Source: Glandiceps talaboti
Taxonomy: Eukaryota > Hemichordata > Enteropneusta > Spengelidae
Reading direction: 5' to 3'
Assembly (NCBI RefSeq): GCF_964340395.1
Contig: NC_135555.1
Coordinates: 1,231,001-1,295,000 of the forward strand
Length of the DNA stretch: 64,000 bases
Shown here: positions 37,001 through 51,800 of the stretch, piece after piece
Position numbering within the stretch: position 1 is the first letter of the stretch
How the letters are laid out: every line of letters begins with the position of its first letter
Position numbers and translations under genes: made by a program
The notes under the pieces: model-generated
Seen by the model: only the letters and a program-made list of their open reading frames with translations
Told to the model about the DNA's origin: nothing
The model's database searches: none

Positions 37001-40000
37001 TCAGAGAATTCGGTCTTTGAGATGCATTTTTCCTTTTGACATTTGCATTTTGTTTTTCAGGTCTGTAGAAGTTCTAGCATCCAGTGAACAGAGACAGGTT
37101 GGTATACTAGGATCTCAAAGTAAAGACAAGGCTATGGCATGTTTACTCAATGCACCGTTGTTAGAAGATCTAGCTATATGGTCTCATTGGTCACTTGTCT
37201 TTGAACCTGAACATGGAGACCTCAAACAATTTATAGAGAAGAATGCTGGCTGTACTGTCAATGATACTATCACAGGTAAATTAATATACATTTCAGTAAA
37301 TTGCTTCATCTATTATTTGAAAATAAAAAAATGCTTCTTTTTTTTAAAGAAAAAAGTTACCATTTTTAGCTTTCTTCTACCATTACCAGTATGTTAGATT
37401 TGAATCAAACCCCTTGAAAAAACACCTCTAAGGTGGAAAACTATTTTGAAAGTCAAGCAGATTTTGTACTCATTTTTACTGCAACTATTTTGGCTTTCAG
37501 TTTCATTCTTTGGGGTTTCCTTTTGTAATTTATGAAATGATTATAATAAGAACTTTATTTAATTGACTAGGTTTAATTTAGTAGATAAGTCATTAACAAA
37601 GCAGTCTTTGCAAATAAGTCAGTTATCGATGCCAGACCAGTCAGAAAGTTGACATATATGGTCAAATTCAGTCAATATCTCTTTTATTCAAAATTTCAGG
37701 AACACAACTTACATTTGATATCTGTGTCCTAGAAAGCCAACCTGGTGTGTTACTGAAACTAACAACCACAACGTCACCTGAACTGTTTGCTGAGTATGCT
37801 GGGAAAGGTGATGCAGTCCAAACAGCTGGTCATCTGGTTTCCATAGTGATACATTATGGAGGAGTAAAGAGTTCTCCTCTAGCCTTGCTAGCGAATTTGA
37901 TGGAGACTGCATTGGCTAAGTTGTGTGTTTCAAGAAGTGCACCAGGTGCACCGCAGTCTTATATGGATGATGATTATGATGAAGCAGACTACGATACAGT
38001 TATCAAGTTTGTGTTAGAGTGTTTAATACACATTCCAACCCATATCTGTACAGCTGTAGCACTACAGGTAAAATATGATTTTTGTATTTGTACATCTTTT
38101 TTGCTGACTCAGTGTTATAGAAAGTAAATCAGGATCTTACTGAAAGGTGCCTGTACTTACTACTCTGTATTGATTTCTCTCTTTCTCACTGTAAACACCT
38201 TAAAATGATGGATCAGTCAGTTGGTCAAAACTTTAAAAAGAAGTATTTAAAAAGTAAATGTATGTGTACATGGTGGTGATGTCATAGTTGTACACTTTAG
38301 CATTCTGAATGATTTAGAAATGACAAATAAAGTCAGAAGGAAACTTGGAACCATTTGTTTTATTAAAGTTCCAAAATTTCAGCAATAAATGGTAATTTTT
38401 TCTCAGATATGCACTTATGGGGCCGCCATCACACAATCAGTGACATTGTCATTTTTTCATAATCCTACCATAGAGGGCATCGACTTAAGTTTTAAAATAT
38501 TTCATCAGACTGAAGAACTATAGAATCAGTTGGGTCTTAAGAAACATAAGTACTGTTACCCTTATAAGATTATGATGTGTCTTCTTGATGCTTTATTTTA
38601 CAAACTTTATTAAGATAAGATTTTCAGAGATTATTTCTTGAAATTATAAAATTTATTATTTTTCCAAATATTAAGATTTGTAATCATCACATTTGCTAAT
38701 AGAATAATAGAAGCATTGATCAGTATTTACTGAAATCACCCACAAAACACAAGAACACTCCTTGCAAGGTTGTTTGTTTGTTTGTTTGTTTGTTGTCCGT
38801 ATGTTCATGACTCCAAATACAAATTGTGAATCTAAATCTGAATTTGGCTTATCACAAACTTTCATCAAGTTTTTGGTCCTAATCATGGTCTTATATTTTG
38901 TCCTATCAGGGTTGTTATTGTTACATATAAATACACCACAAACCAAATCATTTCATTTCCATTTCCATGGACAAATATTGACCATGAATCCATCCTACCA
39001 ATCCTTTCAAAGGTCCAAGATGTTTTTTTAAAAATAAGAAAAGTTTCTTGAAATGTTATAATTTTGTTCATTAGAGGCAATATTGTAATAATCAATACCT
39101 TCATTTTCTTCTCAGGTAATTCTAGAGCCACTTGGTACAGTTATAGGAGCTACCAAATCCAAGCTGTTGATACCTAGATATTGTAAAACCAGTACAGAGA
39201 TGAGTCACCTACAACAAATGGGTTTACTACTGGGTATTAATGAATGGACTGTTCCATTCCAAAAGAGGACCATAGTATATGCCCCTCCCGTGAAAGTAGA
39301 AATGAATGAAGCCAGTAAGGTAAATGAATTTATCTTTTCGACAGTTAGGGGGAAAGTCTGTAAATGGATGGTCTTTGATGGTTACTTTATTATTTCACAT
39401 TGACATATACTTATTTCAACCACAATCATTGGTACATTGAAATTATGCATATTAAAGTTGGACAACTCTCACCAGAAAGCCTTAAGTTCAAAGCCTTGTT
39501 ATTTACATTCAGCATTTATAGAAGTGAATGTTGAATAATAAATGATTGGGATATGGTAACACAGGAAACTTAAACATACCTTTGATGCATTATTTTGTAC
39601 ATGCGAAAAGTCTGTCCACTCAGACGTTCAATAATCACTGAACTCCATGTGAATATTGTGCAAATAGGGAACTTGCAAACCTGCCATGTTGAATGTTGCA
39701 TCATGGGAAATGTGATAATAAATACTAATCAATTAGCATCGTAAACAATAATGTTACATTGTTTGTAACCATGAATGATCAATTCATAGTCGCCTTGACC
39801 ATTGTGGGAGGTTTATTTTATCGGTAGCTACAGATTAGGTATTACGATAACCACAGATAATCCCATAGTCCTTTGCATCTGAGCATGCTCAGTCTGGATT
39901 GCAAATTCCCTATTGAGGTACTCACCAATTTTATCCATATAGATGACAATTGAGATGCCTGTAGAACAAAGACTGTCAGATGACCCATACTATGATCCTG

Positions 40001-43000
40001 ACCTACATGGTGACATACACGGTGATTTAGATGATGACAAAAGTGGTGAAACAGAGAGTGATACATACAGTGACACAGACAGTGATAATTCTGATTCTGA
40101 ATCAGAAGACGATGATCTATTGAGACCAGATTCTGAAGCTGACTGTAAGTATTTCATAAGTTCACCACAATTACTGCTACTGTCAAAAATTAAATTATTT
40201 CGTTGAGTGTTTAAACTGTTCTGTCATCTTTATCAATGACATTGTCAATAGTAAATACTGTAAATTCATAGTGATACAAATTTAAAATGTAAAAAATCAT
40301 CACTTTCTTTCAAAGTATACTATATTTAAATAAAGTAAAGTTTGTGGTCAATTTGAAATTGAAACCAACAGTTTATTTCATTTATAGCTGATTTGACTTT
40401 ACTGTGATGATCAAGATATAATACAAATTTGAAATATCTGTCAAAAATCATATGCTTTAATAACAAATTGTATTCAATTTGAAATTAAAACTAATAGTTG
40501 ATTTTATGTAGCCTTTAACCTGATAATTTTACCCAGAATTCAATGACAATATCTTTACTTTGAGGTGCAACATAAGTGTGGTGGTGGTGGTGGTGGTGGT
40601 GGTGGTGGTGGTGGTGGTGGTGGTGGTGGTGGTGGTGGTGGTGGTGGTGGTGTGTCTGTGTGTGTCTGTGTGTGTGTGTGTGTGTTGGGGATGTGGTGGG
40701 GTGTCTCAGAAGACAAGGCTCACTGGAAATGTATTTTCTTTATTTCATGTGTACCAGTACTTGATGATGAATACAACACTGATAATATCAACTGTGAGCT
40801 CAAAGGTCAGGACGTAGTTAAAGTAAATGGTGATGGCACAAGTGATGAAAAAGATGAAGATGCAGTAGATGATAACAAGGAGGAGGAAGAGATATTACAG
40901 AAAGATGAAACTGAGGTAGAAGAAGTTGATGAAGGAGAGGTCCAAGAAGAAGAAGTAGATGAAGGAGAGGTCCAAGAAGAAGTAAAACCACTGACAGAAG
41001 AAGAGAAGAAAGAATTGGAATGTTTGAATGTTATTAAAGATATAAGACACCGTGAATTTGGTGTTGGAATAGAACTCTCTGAAGAAGTTGCAGATTTGAT
41101 GGAAGTATATCAGAAACGTAGTGGACGGAGTTTAGAGAGATTATCTACAGAACTATACAGTAAAGATACACACTTTGTACTTGAACTTGTACAGAATGCT
41201 GACGACAATAGTTACAGTGAAGATGTCGGACAAACTGGTCCAGCTCTCAAGTTTATTGTCGAGAAGAATTGTGTTACTGTGTTGAATAATGAGAGTGGAT
41301 TCCGTGAAAAAGACATCCGTGCTTTGTGTGATGTCGGTAAAAGTACAAAAGGAAAACACAAGTATGGATATATTGGTGAGTTAAGTCACAAAATATCTAC
41401 TATCATAAAGTGAAATATGTACTTGATTGTAAATTCATAAATGGTATTAGAATTAACTAAACAAATATTTTGTTGTGAATAACAACAAAAACCATTCCAG
41501 AAGACAGTCAAATATTTGAAATTTTATTCAGAATGACTTTTCAAGATTTAAAAATTCCCTTAAAGTTTTGATTATCTTTGCTTTGCCCCAACAAAGGGTA
41601 CACTCAAGAAATTGAAATGTAAATTTTTGTGTAGTCTTCACTTTATAGAGTTTATTCTTTGATTAACTTGAGTTCGTTTATGTTTTACCAGGCCAGAAAG
41701 GTATCGGTTTCAAGTCAGTGTTCAGAATCACAGATAAACCAATCATTCACTCCAATGGATACCACATCTGTTTTGATGCTAAGAGTGGACCAATGGGATA
41801 CATTCTACCACACTGGATAGGTCAGGATGGTGGTGATGACATCACAGATCTAGATGATGGTGGTACTCCAGATAATGGGTAAGTTTGTTGATGATACAAA
41901 TAAAAGTACAATGTCTGTTATATCTACTGGCCAGTGGTAATACCACAGGGATCAGTATGCACTTGATCCCGAATTTGTTTATGGAATGAAACTGATTTAT
42001 CTGTTCTGATGCTAGGTAAACTGTCATTTTAAGTGATATCACGGTATTAAATTATAAGGTTAGATCAGATATATTTTGATTTTTACGGATAAGGGAATTT
42101 GGTAAGAGTGGAAGAATAGGCAAAGTGTCTTTCTTTACTCAGTCAACAAAGAGAGAGAATGTTTTGCATTGAAAGCAGAAGACTACAGATGAATCTTTAT
42201 TTCATCAATAAGAAAAAGAAAACAATCAGTTTTATTCCACCCCCAACAATCTAATCCAATCCTAGATATTATGCTTGCTGCTCCTTGTGGTAATAGTTTG
42301 TTTTCTTGCTGCTCCTTGTCGTAATAGTCTGTTTTCTGGACAGACGGAAGAACAAAATTTCATGTCTGTTTCATCTAGTGTGTTCAGCTTGTAGTAGATG
42401 ACTTTACTTTTTTCATGTACAGTTGGAAGATCAAAATATAACATCTGTTTCACCTGATAGGATCAGCTTGAAATTAATTGTTTTTTCTGGACACTGTTTC
42501 ACCTCATATGATATCAGCTTGAAATAGTTAAGTTTCTGTATATATACAAAAATCCAAAATACATGCCATTGGACTGTGTTAGTTTCACCTAGTATGTTGT
42601 AGTTTGTAAACTAATACTTTGTTTTGTGTGTACAGGTGGAAGACCAAGATTGTTCTACCATTGAAGACAGACATCCAGCAATCTAAACAATCTAGATCAC
42701 TGGCTAATAGATTCCATGATATTCATCCATCATTGCTACTGTTCCTTCATAGATTGAAGAGTATTAGTATTGAAAATAAGGTAGATACATTCTCAGAAAT
42801 TTAGTGCAGTTTAAACCTTAGTTTACACCTCATTTTTTGTATTCTAGCACAAACCCATGTGACTACATGTTTATATTAATGGTCAGATGCAGGGTGATGA
42901 TGATATGGCAGTTACAATACTATATACTATAGTACAGATAGAAGTAGAAGTTACACCTTACAGAAATTGTACATTTTAGTAACACCTTTCCTTCCCCAAA

Positions 43001-46000
43001 ATAACGCGACTTGATGACGACAAACTTCTCTTTACATTCAATGCTAGGTGAGTGGTGAGACTCACTGTATGCAGAGAACTGATGGTAACCATGGCGTCAT
43101 TGAAATACAACATGGTGATGGTGTTGATAGATGGTTGGTGGTGAAAAAACAACTTGATGCATCAAAGGTAAATAGTCTAATGCACGCTATGGTAATGGCA
43201 TATTTATGCAAATGAGTGCATGGTCATTCCTTGTACATTAACATACAGTATCAGTTTTACAAATTTATCTATTTCAGATAAATATGTGTATTGTATGACA
43301 GAATCCAATGATAATGTTTGATTGCCAGAGTAGGTATATGCATACTCAGGGGGTTTGCACTCATGTTTGCAGTGTTTTCAGCAATTTGAACTCAAGTAAT
43401 GCATTCTTCAAGTCCCAGCATAAAGACTAACTTTTGCCTACTAATTGCAATGTGACATCATAAACTTTTAGTTATAAATAACAGTACTCCATGTCTTCAC
43501 ATAACATGTATAATTGATATCCAAGAACAACATTTTCAATATAATAAATATTTCTGATTTGTCTTCTTGCTCTAGATGACTAAAGAGAATGTTGAATCTA
43601 CAGAACTGGCTGTTGCATTCTTATTACAACCAACCAGTACCAATTCAGACGTTGGTTCACTCTATCCCCAATCAATTCCAGCACAACAGAAAGTATTTGC
43701 TTTTCTTCCTCTCAGAAGTTATGGATTTCGGTTTGTTGTCCAAGGTAGGCTTTCTTGTGAAGTTGTTATAGTAAAAGATTGAATTCTAGCAATGTCTTCC
43801 ACTTTCTGCACAACAAAAAGTGTTTGCTTTCCTTCCACTCAGAAGTTATGGATTTCTGTTTGTTGTCTAAGTTAGGCTTTCTAGTGAAGTCGTCATAACA
43901 AAGATTCAATTCTAATTTCCTTAGATTTTTTTTTATAAGAGCAAACTGTATTCACCATTAAGTTGATTTGATCTTGACACATTACACATATTAAACAAAA
44001 GATTCTACTTTTGAAAACTTGAAGTAAGTTTGCTAGCTTTTTATGGCTAGCAGAATAGAATTAGACATGAGTGATAAAGATCTTAGACACTAGTTGTAAA
44101 TATCTTAGACACTAGTTGTAAAGACGTACTATTTTAACAAGGAACTCAAAAACCTTAAAAATTTAGTTATTCTTAGACTATAATTTGAAATAATTTCTTA
44201 TCTGTCTGTTGTAGGTGATTTTGATGTGCCATCATCTCGTGAAGATGTTGATATGGATAGTGCCTGGAATCAGTGGTTAAGGAGTGAACTACCAACTCTG
44301 TTTATTGAGGCTTTACAAGCATTCAGGGTAAGTTAATTTTCTAGCCCTAGCTCTGAAAGTGGTGCTACTTCAATGTGTTCTGCCCATCATGTTCAATATC
44401 TGATTTAAGGGGTGCTACTTCAATGTGTTCTGCCGATCATGTTCAATATCCTATTTCAATCAAACCTCGCACAAAGGTGACATATAGGAGACATATGCAT
44501 GTCATTTGGTTTTTTACAACATTACCGAATTTAACTGAATGGCAGCCATATTTGTTGTACAAAATCACTATTTACTGCATATAAACTAAAAAACTGTAAT
44601 ACATAGAAACCCTTGGTTGTTTTTACTGACTTAACACCCTTAACGCAAACACTGCATGGTTTGAGTGACATCAAATCTATCTTGTTGTTTTTCTCTCCTA
44701 TAGGGTCATCCATCATTAAGTGACCTACAAGCAGTGTGTAGTTTCCTACAGTATGTACCACTAGAAGATGAAATCTTGGGCTTCTTTAAACCAGTGGCTA
44801 GACAAATCCTTCAACAATTAAAAGCCTCACCATGTCTACCAACAGATGTGCAAACTGAAGATGGTTAGTCAATTTTCAATGGAAACCATGCACTATCATT
44901 TATTCAACTGTACATTCATTCATATGCTAATTAGTAAATCCAATAGTTTTGTTGACATGTCAGTGTAAACACACAGTGACTTTATATTAATTTTATTCAC
45001 AGATCACAATCTAAATTTTACATACAGTATTATCTCTTCTTGAGTATTGACCAGGTGTTATGTTCCACTAACCAATGAATGCAAAGCTCCTTATTTGACC
45101 AGGTGTCATGTTCCATTAACCAATGAGTGCAGAGCTCCTTATTTGACCAGGTGTTATGTTCCATTAACCAATGAGTGCAAAGCTCCTTATTTGACCAGGT
45201 GTCATGTTCCATTAACCAATGAGTGCAAAGCTCCTTATTTGACCAGGTGTCATGTTCCATTAACCAATGATTGCAAAGCTCCTTATTTGTAGACTTATTT
45301 TTGAGTGATAATTGTTTGGTTGTTTTTTTTGTCCAGACCACCATGAATTGAAATTGCCTTCAGTGCTAGCCATGACTAGAGATCCCTTATTGGCCACTGA
45401 ACAGGTGTAAAATCCCAATAACCAATGAATGTAAAGACTTTTCTTCAGATATTTCAGTGACCATTGGTTTGTTTTGTTTTGATTTTTTTTCCATCCAGAT
45501 CATTATGAATGGAAATTACCATCAGAACTAGCTGTGACAAGAGATCCCTTATTAAGACAAGTGATTACGTCGGATTTACTGCATCAACACTTAAATCGGT
45601 GTTATCTTCATCCCAATGTATTGTCTGCCATTAGTATGCCACTAATCAACATGTTAGGAGTACAAACACTGTCAGTCAAACATCTCTTAGAAGTTGGCAA
45701 AGCTATCACTTCACAAACTGATGGTAAGATTACATGTTAGGAGGAGTACAAACACTGTCAGTCAAAGCTATCACTTCACAAACTGGTCTAATAGAGACTG
45801 ATATGGGATTTCAGAGAACACTTGATCTGTATCACTTGTTGCCAATTGGTTGCTATGACTATTAAAACCATCGAGACTGATTTCTGATTTCAGAGAACAC
45901 TTTATCTGTATCACTTGTTGCCAAGTGGTTGCCATGACTACATCATCTAATAGAGACTGATTTCAGAGGACACTTTATCTGTGTCATTTGTTGGCAAGTG

Positions 46001-48850
46001 GTTGCCATGACGACATCTAATAGAGACTGATTTCAGAGGACATTTTATCTGTGTCATTCGTTGCCAAGTGGTTGCCATGACTATGTCATCTAATTTAGAC
46101 TGATTTCTGATTTCAGAAGACACTTTATCTGTGTCATTCGTTGCTAAATGGTTGGCATGTCTACATCGTCTGATGGAGAGTGATTATAGTATACAGGAAG
46201 ATACTATTATCCAACAAGTAAAGAACATTGCAATAATTCCACTATCTAATGGTCAATATGTTGCTCTGTCAACATGTAGTGTGTTCTTTCCTGTCTCTGT
46301 CGATACTTCTGAGATGAAAACACCTGGAAGAAGTAAAAAGAAAACACAAAGTAAGTCATTGTACTGTCGATTAAAGTACTGCGTTTAAAGTTGAACAGAG
46401 AGTATTAAAGTCATTGTACTGGGTTTAAAGTTGAACATAGACTAAGTCATTGTACTGGGTTTAAAGTTGAACATAGACTAAGTCATTGTACTGCGTTTAA
46501 AGTTGAACATAGACTAAGTCATTGTACTGGGTTTAAAGTTGAAAACTTGTATGGTTTTATGTTGTTTATGTCAACAAGTTGTTGTTTCCAGAACATAGAA
46601 AATAATCATGTTATTTTGTACAATTTCAGAATTTTTTTTAAATGATTTAAAGAGATAGATTTTACCCACACACTGCTCATTGAAAAAAAACCCACTGAAT
46701 GTTGACATGTTTTCATTTTTTATGAAGGTCAACTTCATGCACTGGAGAAAGATTTGAATACTGTCCCTCTAGAGTTACTTACATGTCTAAATGAGGTGGA
46801 AAACTCACAGGTTCACAGTGTACTGAAGTTGATAGGAGTTTGTGACATGAAACCAAGACAAGTCATACAAAACCATATCATGCCTGTCTTTACAACTGAC
46901 AAGTGGCAGGTAGGTAAACAAACTAGATTTATTTATTTAAAAGGGTAAAGGAGAACTATTGGGTTATATTGTTTTAGATAAATACCTGAAAGATGAAATT
47001 AATGAATAGTTAGTGATACAATATTCAAAACATATTCACTGATACACAACACAAAAATAAATTTCAAAAAGTTTTTTGTAAACTTTACAAAATATTTCTT
47101 ACATTTATTTTTGTATTAAAACTCACTGAAACGAGGAGAGAGTGTATAGATAATAACAACCAGATGATGCTCATGGGAAATCACTCTGGAAAACTAGAAA
47201 GTTATATTTTATGAATAAATCAAACTATTTGCCACCTTGCTCTAAATAGTATGTGTAACTACCTATATAGTAATTGTGTCTTTGAATCAGAATTTTTATT
47301 TAAACTATTTTATCATGAAGGAAAAATAGATGACTTCTGTCCAGTACAGTATTGTATGTTTCAACAAATAAGCATGTCTTGTCGTATCATGAATCATTTG
47401 TATTTGATACATCCAATCCAATCTGAAGTAATCATGTGTGCTAATTTTCAGGAAAAAGATCACAAATTGTTGATGGAGTATGTGATTTATATCAAAGCAG
47501 AGAGTGAAAAGTTACCATCCGTGTGTAACATGGAGGAATTGAAAGATGTCGTACAAGTAATTACTAACCATGGATTGATAAATCCTACCAAACAACCAAC
47601 ACATTTCACCACTGACTATGGTAATAAAATAGATCTACAAAGAGATTTACCAGGTTTGTACTGTGACAATAATCTTAAACTTATAGTTTGTGATACTTAC
47701 CATCTCAGAATTCCAGGTGGAGCTTTGCATAGACTCTACCTATGGACCCATTTATTTTCACCCCCTTCAGTGAGGAGCTCATGGTAGACTGGGCACCCAT
47801 CTGTCTGTCTGCCTGTCTGTCTGTCCATGTCATCAATGTTTCAAGAACCCCTGGTTTGATCCAAATGAAATTTGCTGTATAGATGCTATGAGGCAATACT
47901 GAGATCTGATTACTTTCTGAGACAATGCTGAGATCTGATTACTTTCTGAGACAATGCTGAGATCTGATTACTTTCTGAGACAATGCTGAGATCTGATTAC
48001 TTTCTGAGACAATGCTGAGATCTGATTACTTTCTGAGACAATGCTGAGATCTGATTACTTTTTGAGACAATGCTGAGATCTGATTACTTTTTGAGACAAT
48101 GCTGAGATCTGATTACTTTCTGAGACAATGCTGAGATCTGATTACTTTCTGAGACAATGCTGAGATCTGATTACTTTTTGAGACAATGCTGAGATCTGAT
48201 TACTTTCTGAGATGCTGAGGTCATTACCTTTCTGAGACAATGCTGAGATCTGATTACTTTTTGAGACAATGCTGAGATCTGATTACTTTCTGAGATGCTG
48301 AGGTCATTACCTTTCTGAGACAATGCTGAGATCTGATTACTTTTTGAGACAATGCTGAGATCTGATTACTTTCTGAGATGCTGAGATCTGATTACTTTCT
48401 GAGACAATGCTGAGATCTGATTACTTTTTGAGACAATGCTGAGATCTGATTACTTTCTGAGACAATGCTGAGATCTGATTACTTTCTGAGATGCTGAGGT
48501 CATTACCTTTTTGAGACAATGCTGAGATCTGATTACTTTCTGAGACAATACTTTCTGGGTGCAATTAATATATATTGGTTATCCTAATTTGCATGTTAAT
48601 GTTTAACATTTATTATTTCTTGATATCATCAAATGTTAAAAGCTACTGCTGTTTTTATGTCTAAGATGAGATACAACATTTGTTGTCATTGTTAGTACTG
48701 TCCTATACAGGGGATGTTCAGATGGACCATACTGAGCAACATAGGACTAGGTTACCCCAGGTACTCTGGTTTCCTTCTGTTTTTAACACTAAGGGCTTTA
48801 GGTCGTAGCTCATTGCAGACCATATCTCAATTTATGAATTTAACTCAGAT

Positions 48851-48893
<43 letters not shown>

Positions 48894-51800
48894 TTGTTTG
48901 ACAGGTTATAACTGGATTCTGGTTGATAACTGCTATCTGCAGTACGATAGACAACCACAGCATGTCAGCAGTTGGCAGAAGTTCTTTGCTAACCTAGGGG
49001 TACTTCACTCCCTAGCTGTCAAGAAAGAGAAGGTCACCTTGCAAGAAAATGAGATGGTCAGTATAAAATTAAATAATTTCTGCCATTATTTTTGTTAAAC
49101 AAGCATTTGTATTGGTATTATAATGAAGCATGCCAAATTGTGTTATGAATTTTTCATGAAAATTTAAAAGATTGGTATGCATTGATAATGTTAAACTGTA
49201 GTGAATACAACTGAAGAATTCCAATTTTTTTTTAATTTGACCAATTTGATATTATCAAAAGTAATATGATAAACTTTAAAACCTGAGTGTAAACTGACAT
49301 GAAAAATTAATATTTACAGGCAAACTCTCCATGGTCTCGTGTGTATCAATTCTGGCCTAAATCAGAAGATAGTATGTACCATATAGAAGACTTTGTTAGT
49401 GAAGAATTCCATGCATTAGTCACATCACAGAACCTCCGAGATGACCAGAAAGTACGTCAGAGTCAAATTTTACTCCATCTCTTAGAAGAGGAATGGGAGA
49501 CTAGATTGTCTAAGTACACCAATGCTAATGTGTGTGGGAAAGACAACAACATACTTACAAGCACTCAGTCCTCCTTTGCAATCTACATCACTACATTGCC
49601 ATGGTTACCTGCTGTTCATAATCCCAATGAAACACCAGTATATCTGGCAGGGAGAGATATTCATCTTTATTCTGATAAGTTAGTCTCACTGCTGTCCAAC
49701 CATGTCTATTATTTAATGCTCCCTGTATCCAATCAAGCTTTGATTCAACATCTGAAGATGAAGACACTTGGTGACATCAATGTCAGTGTTATACTTGGAC
49801 ATCTTAAAGACTGGTGTACTGAGGATGGTGATGGTGATGGTGAAGTCTCCAAGAAAGGTGCCCTGTTTCAGACAACTCTCACACATATGTATACCATCTA
49901 TACATATCTACAACAAGAAGGGTCTCCATCTCAAATACAGCACTTCTTTGAAAACTACCCAGCCATCTTTGTTCCTGAAAATCCAGATCCTAGAAGGTTG
50001 CCACCCCACTTAGATACACCAGTGAATGGCAAGTTCTACCACAAATCAGACGTGTACTGGTCTGACCCATCGGATCTGTTTGTCAAGTATGCTGAGTCAG
50101 CACAGTCATCACGTATCCAGGTTCCACAGCAACCTCAGTTACAGCCATACTATCAACGGATCAGTGGTTTCTTTCTTGAATCAGGACTAAAGATTGAAGC
50201 CAAACCCAAGATGACAGACTATATTGCCCTGCTACTACACATTGTTGATATCATTACACTCCCTAACAACAGACTCTTACAAGATGTCTTCAAATTGTAT
50301 GCTGTTCTCGGTGAGAAATGTCTTGACATGCCCACTATCAACTCAGAATCCCACCACCACCTACTACAAGATGCTCCTAAGACCCACCACCACCTACTAC
50401 AAGATTCTCCTAAGATCTCTCAACTCTACAGCAAACATCTCTTAAGTATAATTGAGAAAGAAAAAGTGTTCCCTACCAAATCTAATCGATGGGTGAGTCT
50501 ACAGGATGGTATCTTTATACCTGATGATAAACACCTGGAAAAGTTATTCCGGGACAAGGAAGTGAACTTCTTGGACATTGGGGAATCCAAAGTTGGTTAC
50601 CATAGAAACAGAAGACCTGGACAAAGAGACGGTTTGTGTTAGATTTTGTTTTATCATCGTATATTTAAAAATCAAAATATACTTGTCTTAGGCCTGTGTA
50701 ATGCTATTCTTTGCAAACTTCCCATCGGCATTACCATTCCTATTTTAGCAATAAAATAAAGCAATGATTTTCATCCAGATATGTGTTTGTGGTATTGCCA
50801 TTGTACCATCAGGCAAGTTGTGATTTTTGTCTGATCTGACTACAGAGGATGTACATTTTTTATTTATTTTGGTCAGATTCCATTAATATAGGGTCAGTCT
50901 GGTCATGAAGTGATTTAACTTGAGTTATGAATTATTTTCTAACCAAGTGAACTTTAGCGTCATGCAAATAAAGTGAATCCTGTGTTGGTAAGAGGTCACA
51001 TAGTCAATGTAATAAAACATACCAAAGCGTCAACAAATAATAAAAATCTTCACACAAACATGTGTATCACTGAACTTTCATCTAAATATTGAAATAAGTG
51101 TATGATTTCCTATTTCCAGATGACAATTATTGGGTATCCAATGACCTCTGAACTTAAACTCCAATGACCTCTGAACTTAAACTCCAATGACCTCTGAACT
51201 TAAACTCCATTTTCATTTTTAGATTCAAAGGGTTATAATGAAGATCATTGGAAAGTGTTCCTAGAGGCTTGTAGTATTCCAAAGTTTAGTGAATGTGTAG
51301 AGCAGGAGTTTGTGACAGAGTCCTACAAACCATGTCAACCCATGCAGACCTTCTTCCATGAGATTGTACCATATCTCCAGTTGTTTCTATACAATAAACA
51401 CTATGAGGTTTACAGTAAGCTGAAAGATGACAACATGGCAGGACTGCTAAAAACCATGCAGTTTGGTCAGGTTGGTAAACTCCAAGTCATCTACCGAATC
51501 ATTAACAATGAAAGTATACAAGCAGAGGAAGACGTTGTCTGTGGTGTTAACAACAAACGGGAATTTTACATCGACAAGAACTTTGTGGAAGAAATTTACA
51601 ACTATCCTGATATCAGGAGAGAAATTAAAATGATGTTTGGTAGGGGTGATGCTCATTGCCAGCAGGAGATCAACAACTTTCTACGGATGTTAGTTCCATT
51701 CATTACTGGCCAGACAAAAGAAAGTGAGGAAGGTTTCCTGGAAAATCAAGAACTCGAGGAGTTGGATACAGAAGAAATAAGATGGGAAGTTGAGAAGCCA

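Noticed and set aside
40560-40757. Poly-Gly, poly-Val and poly-Trp N-terminal extensions before exon 10
   Set aside because: Encoded by a (TGG)n(TG)n microsatellite in the intron; a proper acceptor at 40757 with the right phase starts the exon.
45030-45344. Repeat-protein frames on both strands
   Set aside because: The 48-bp unit is 16 codons and has no stop in either strand; it is intronic.
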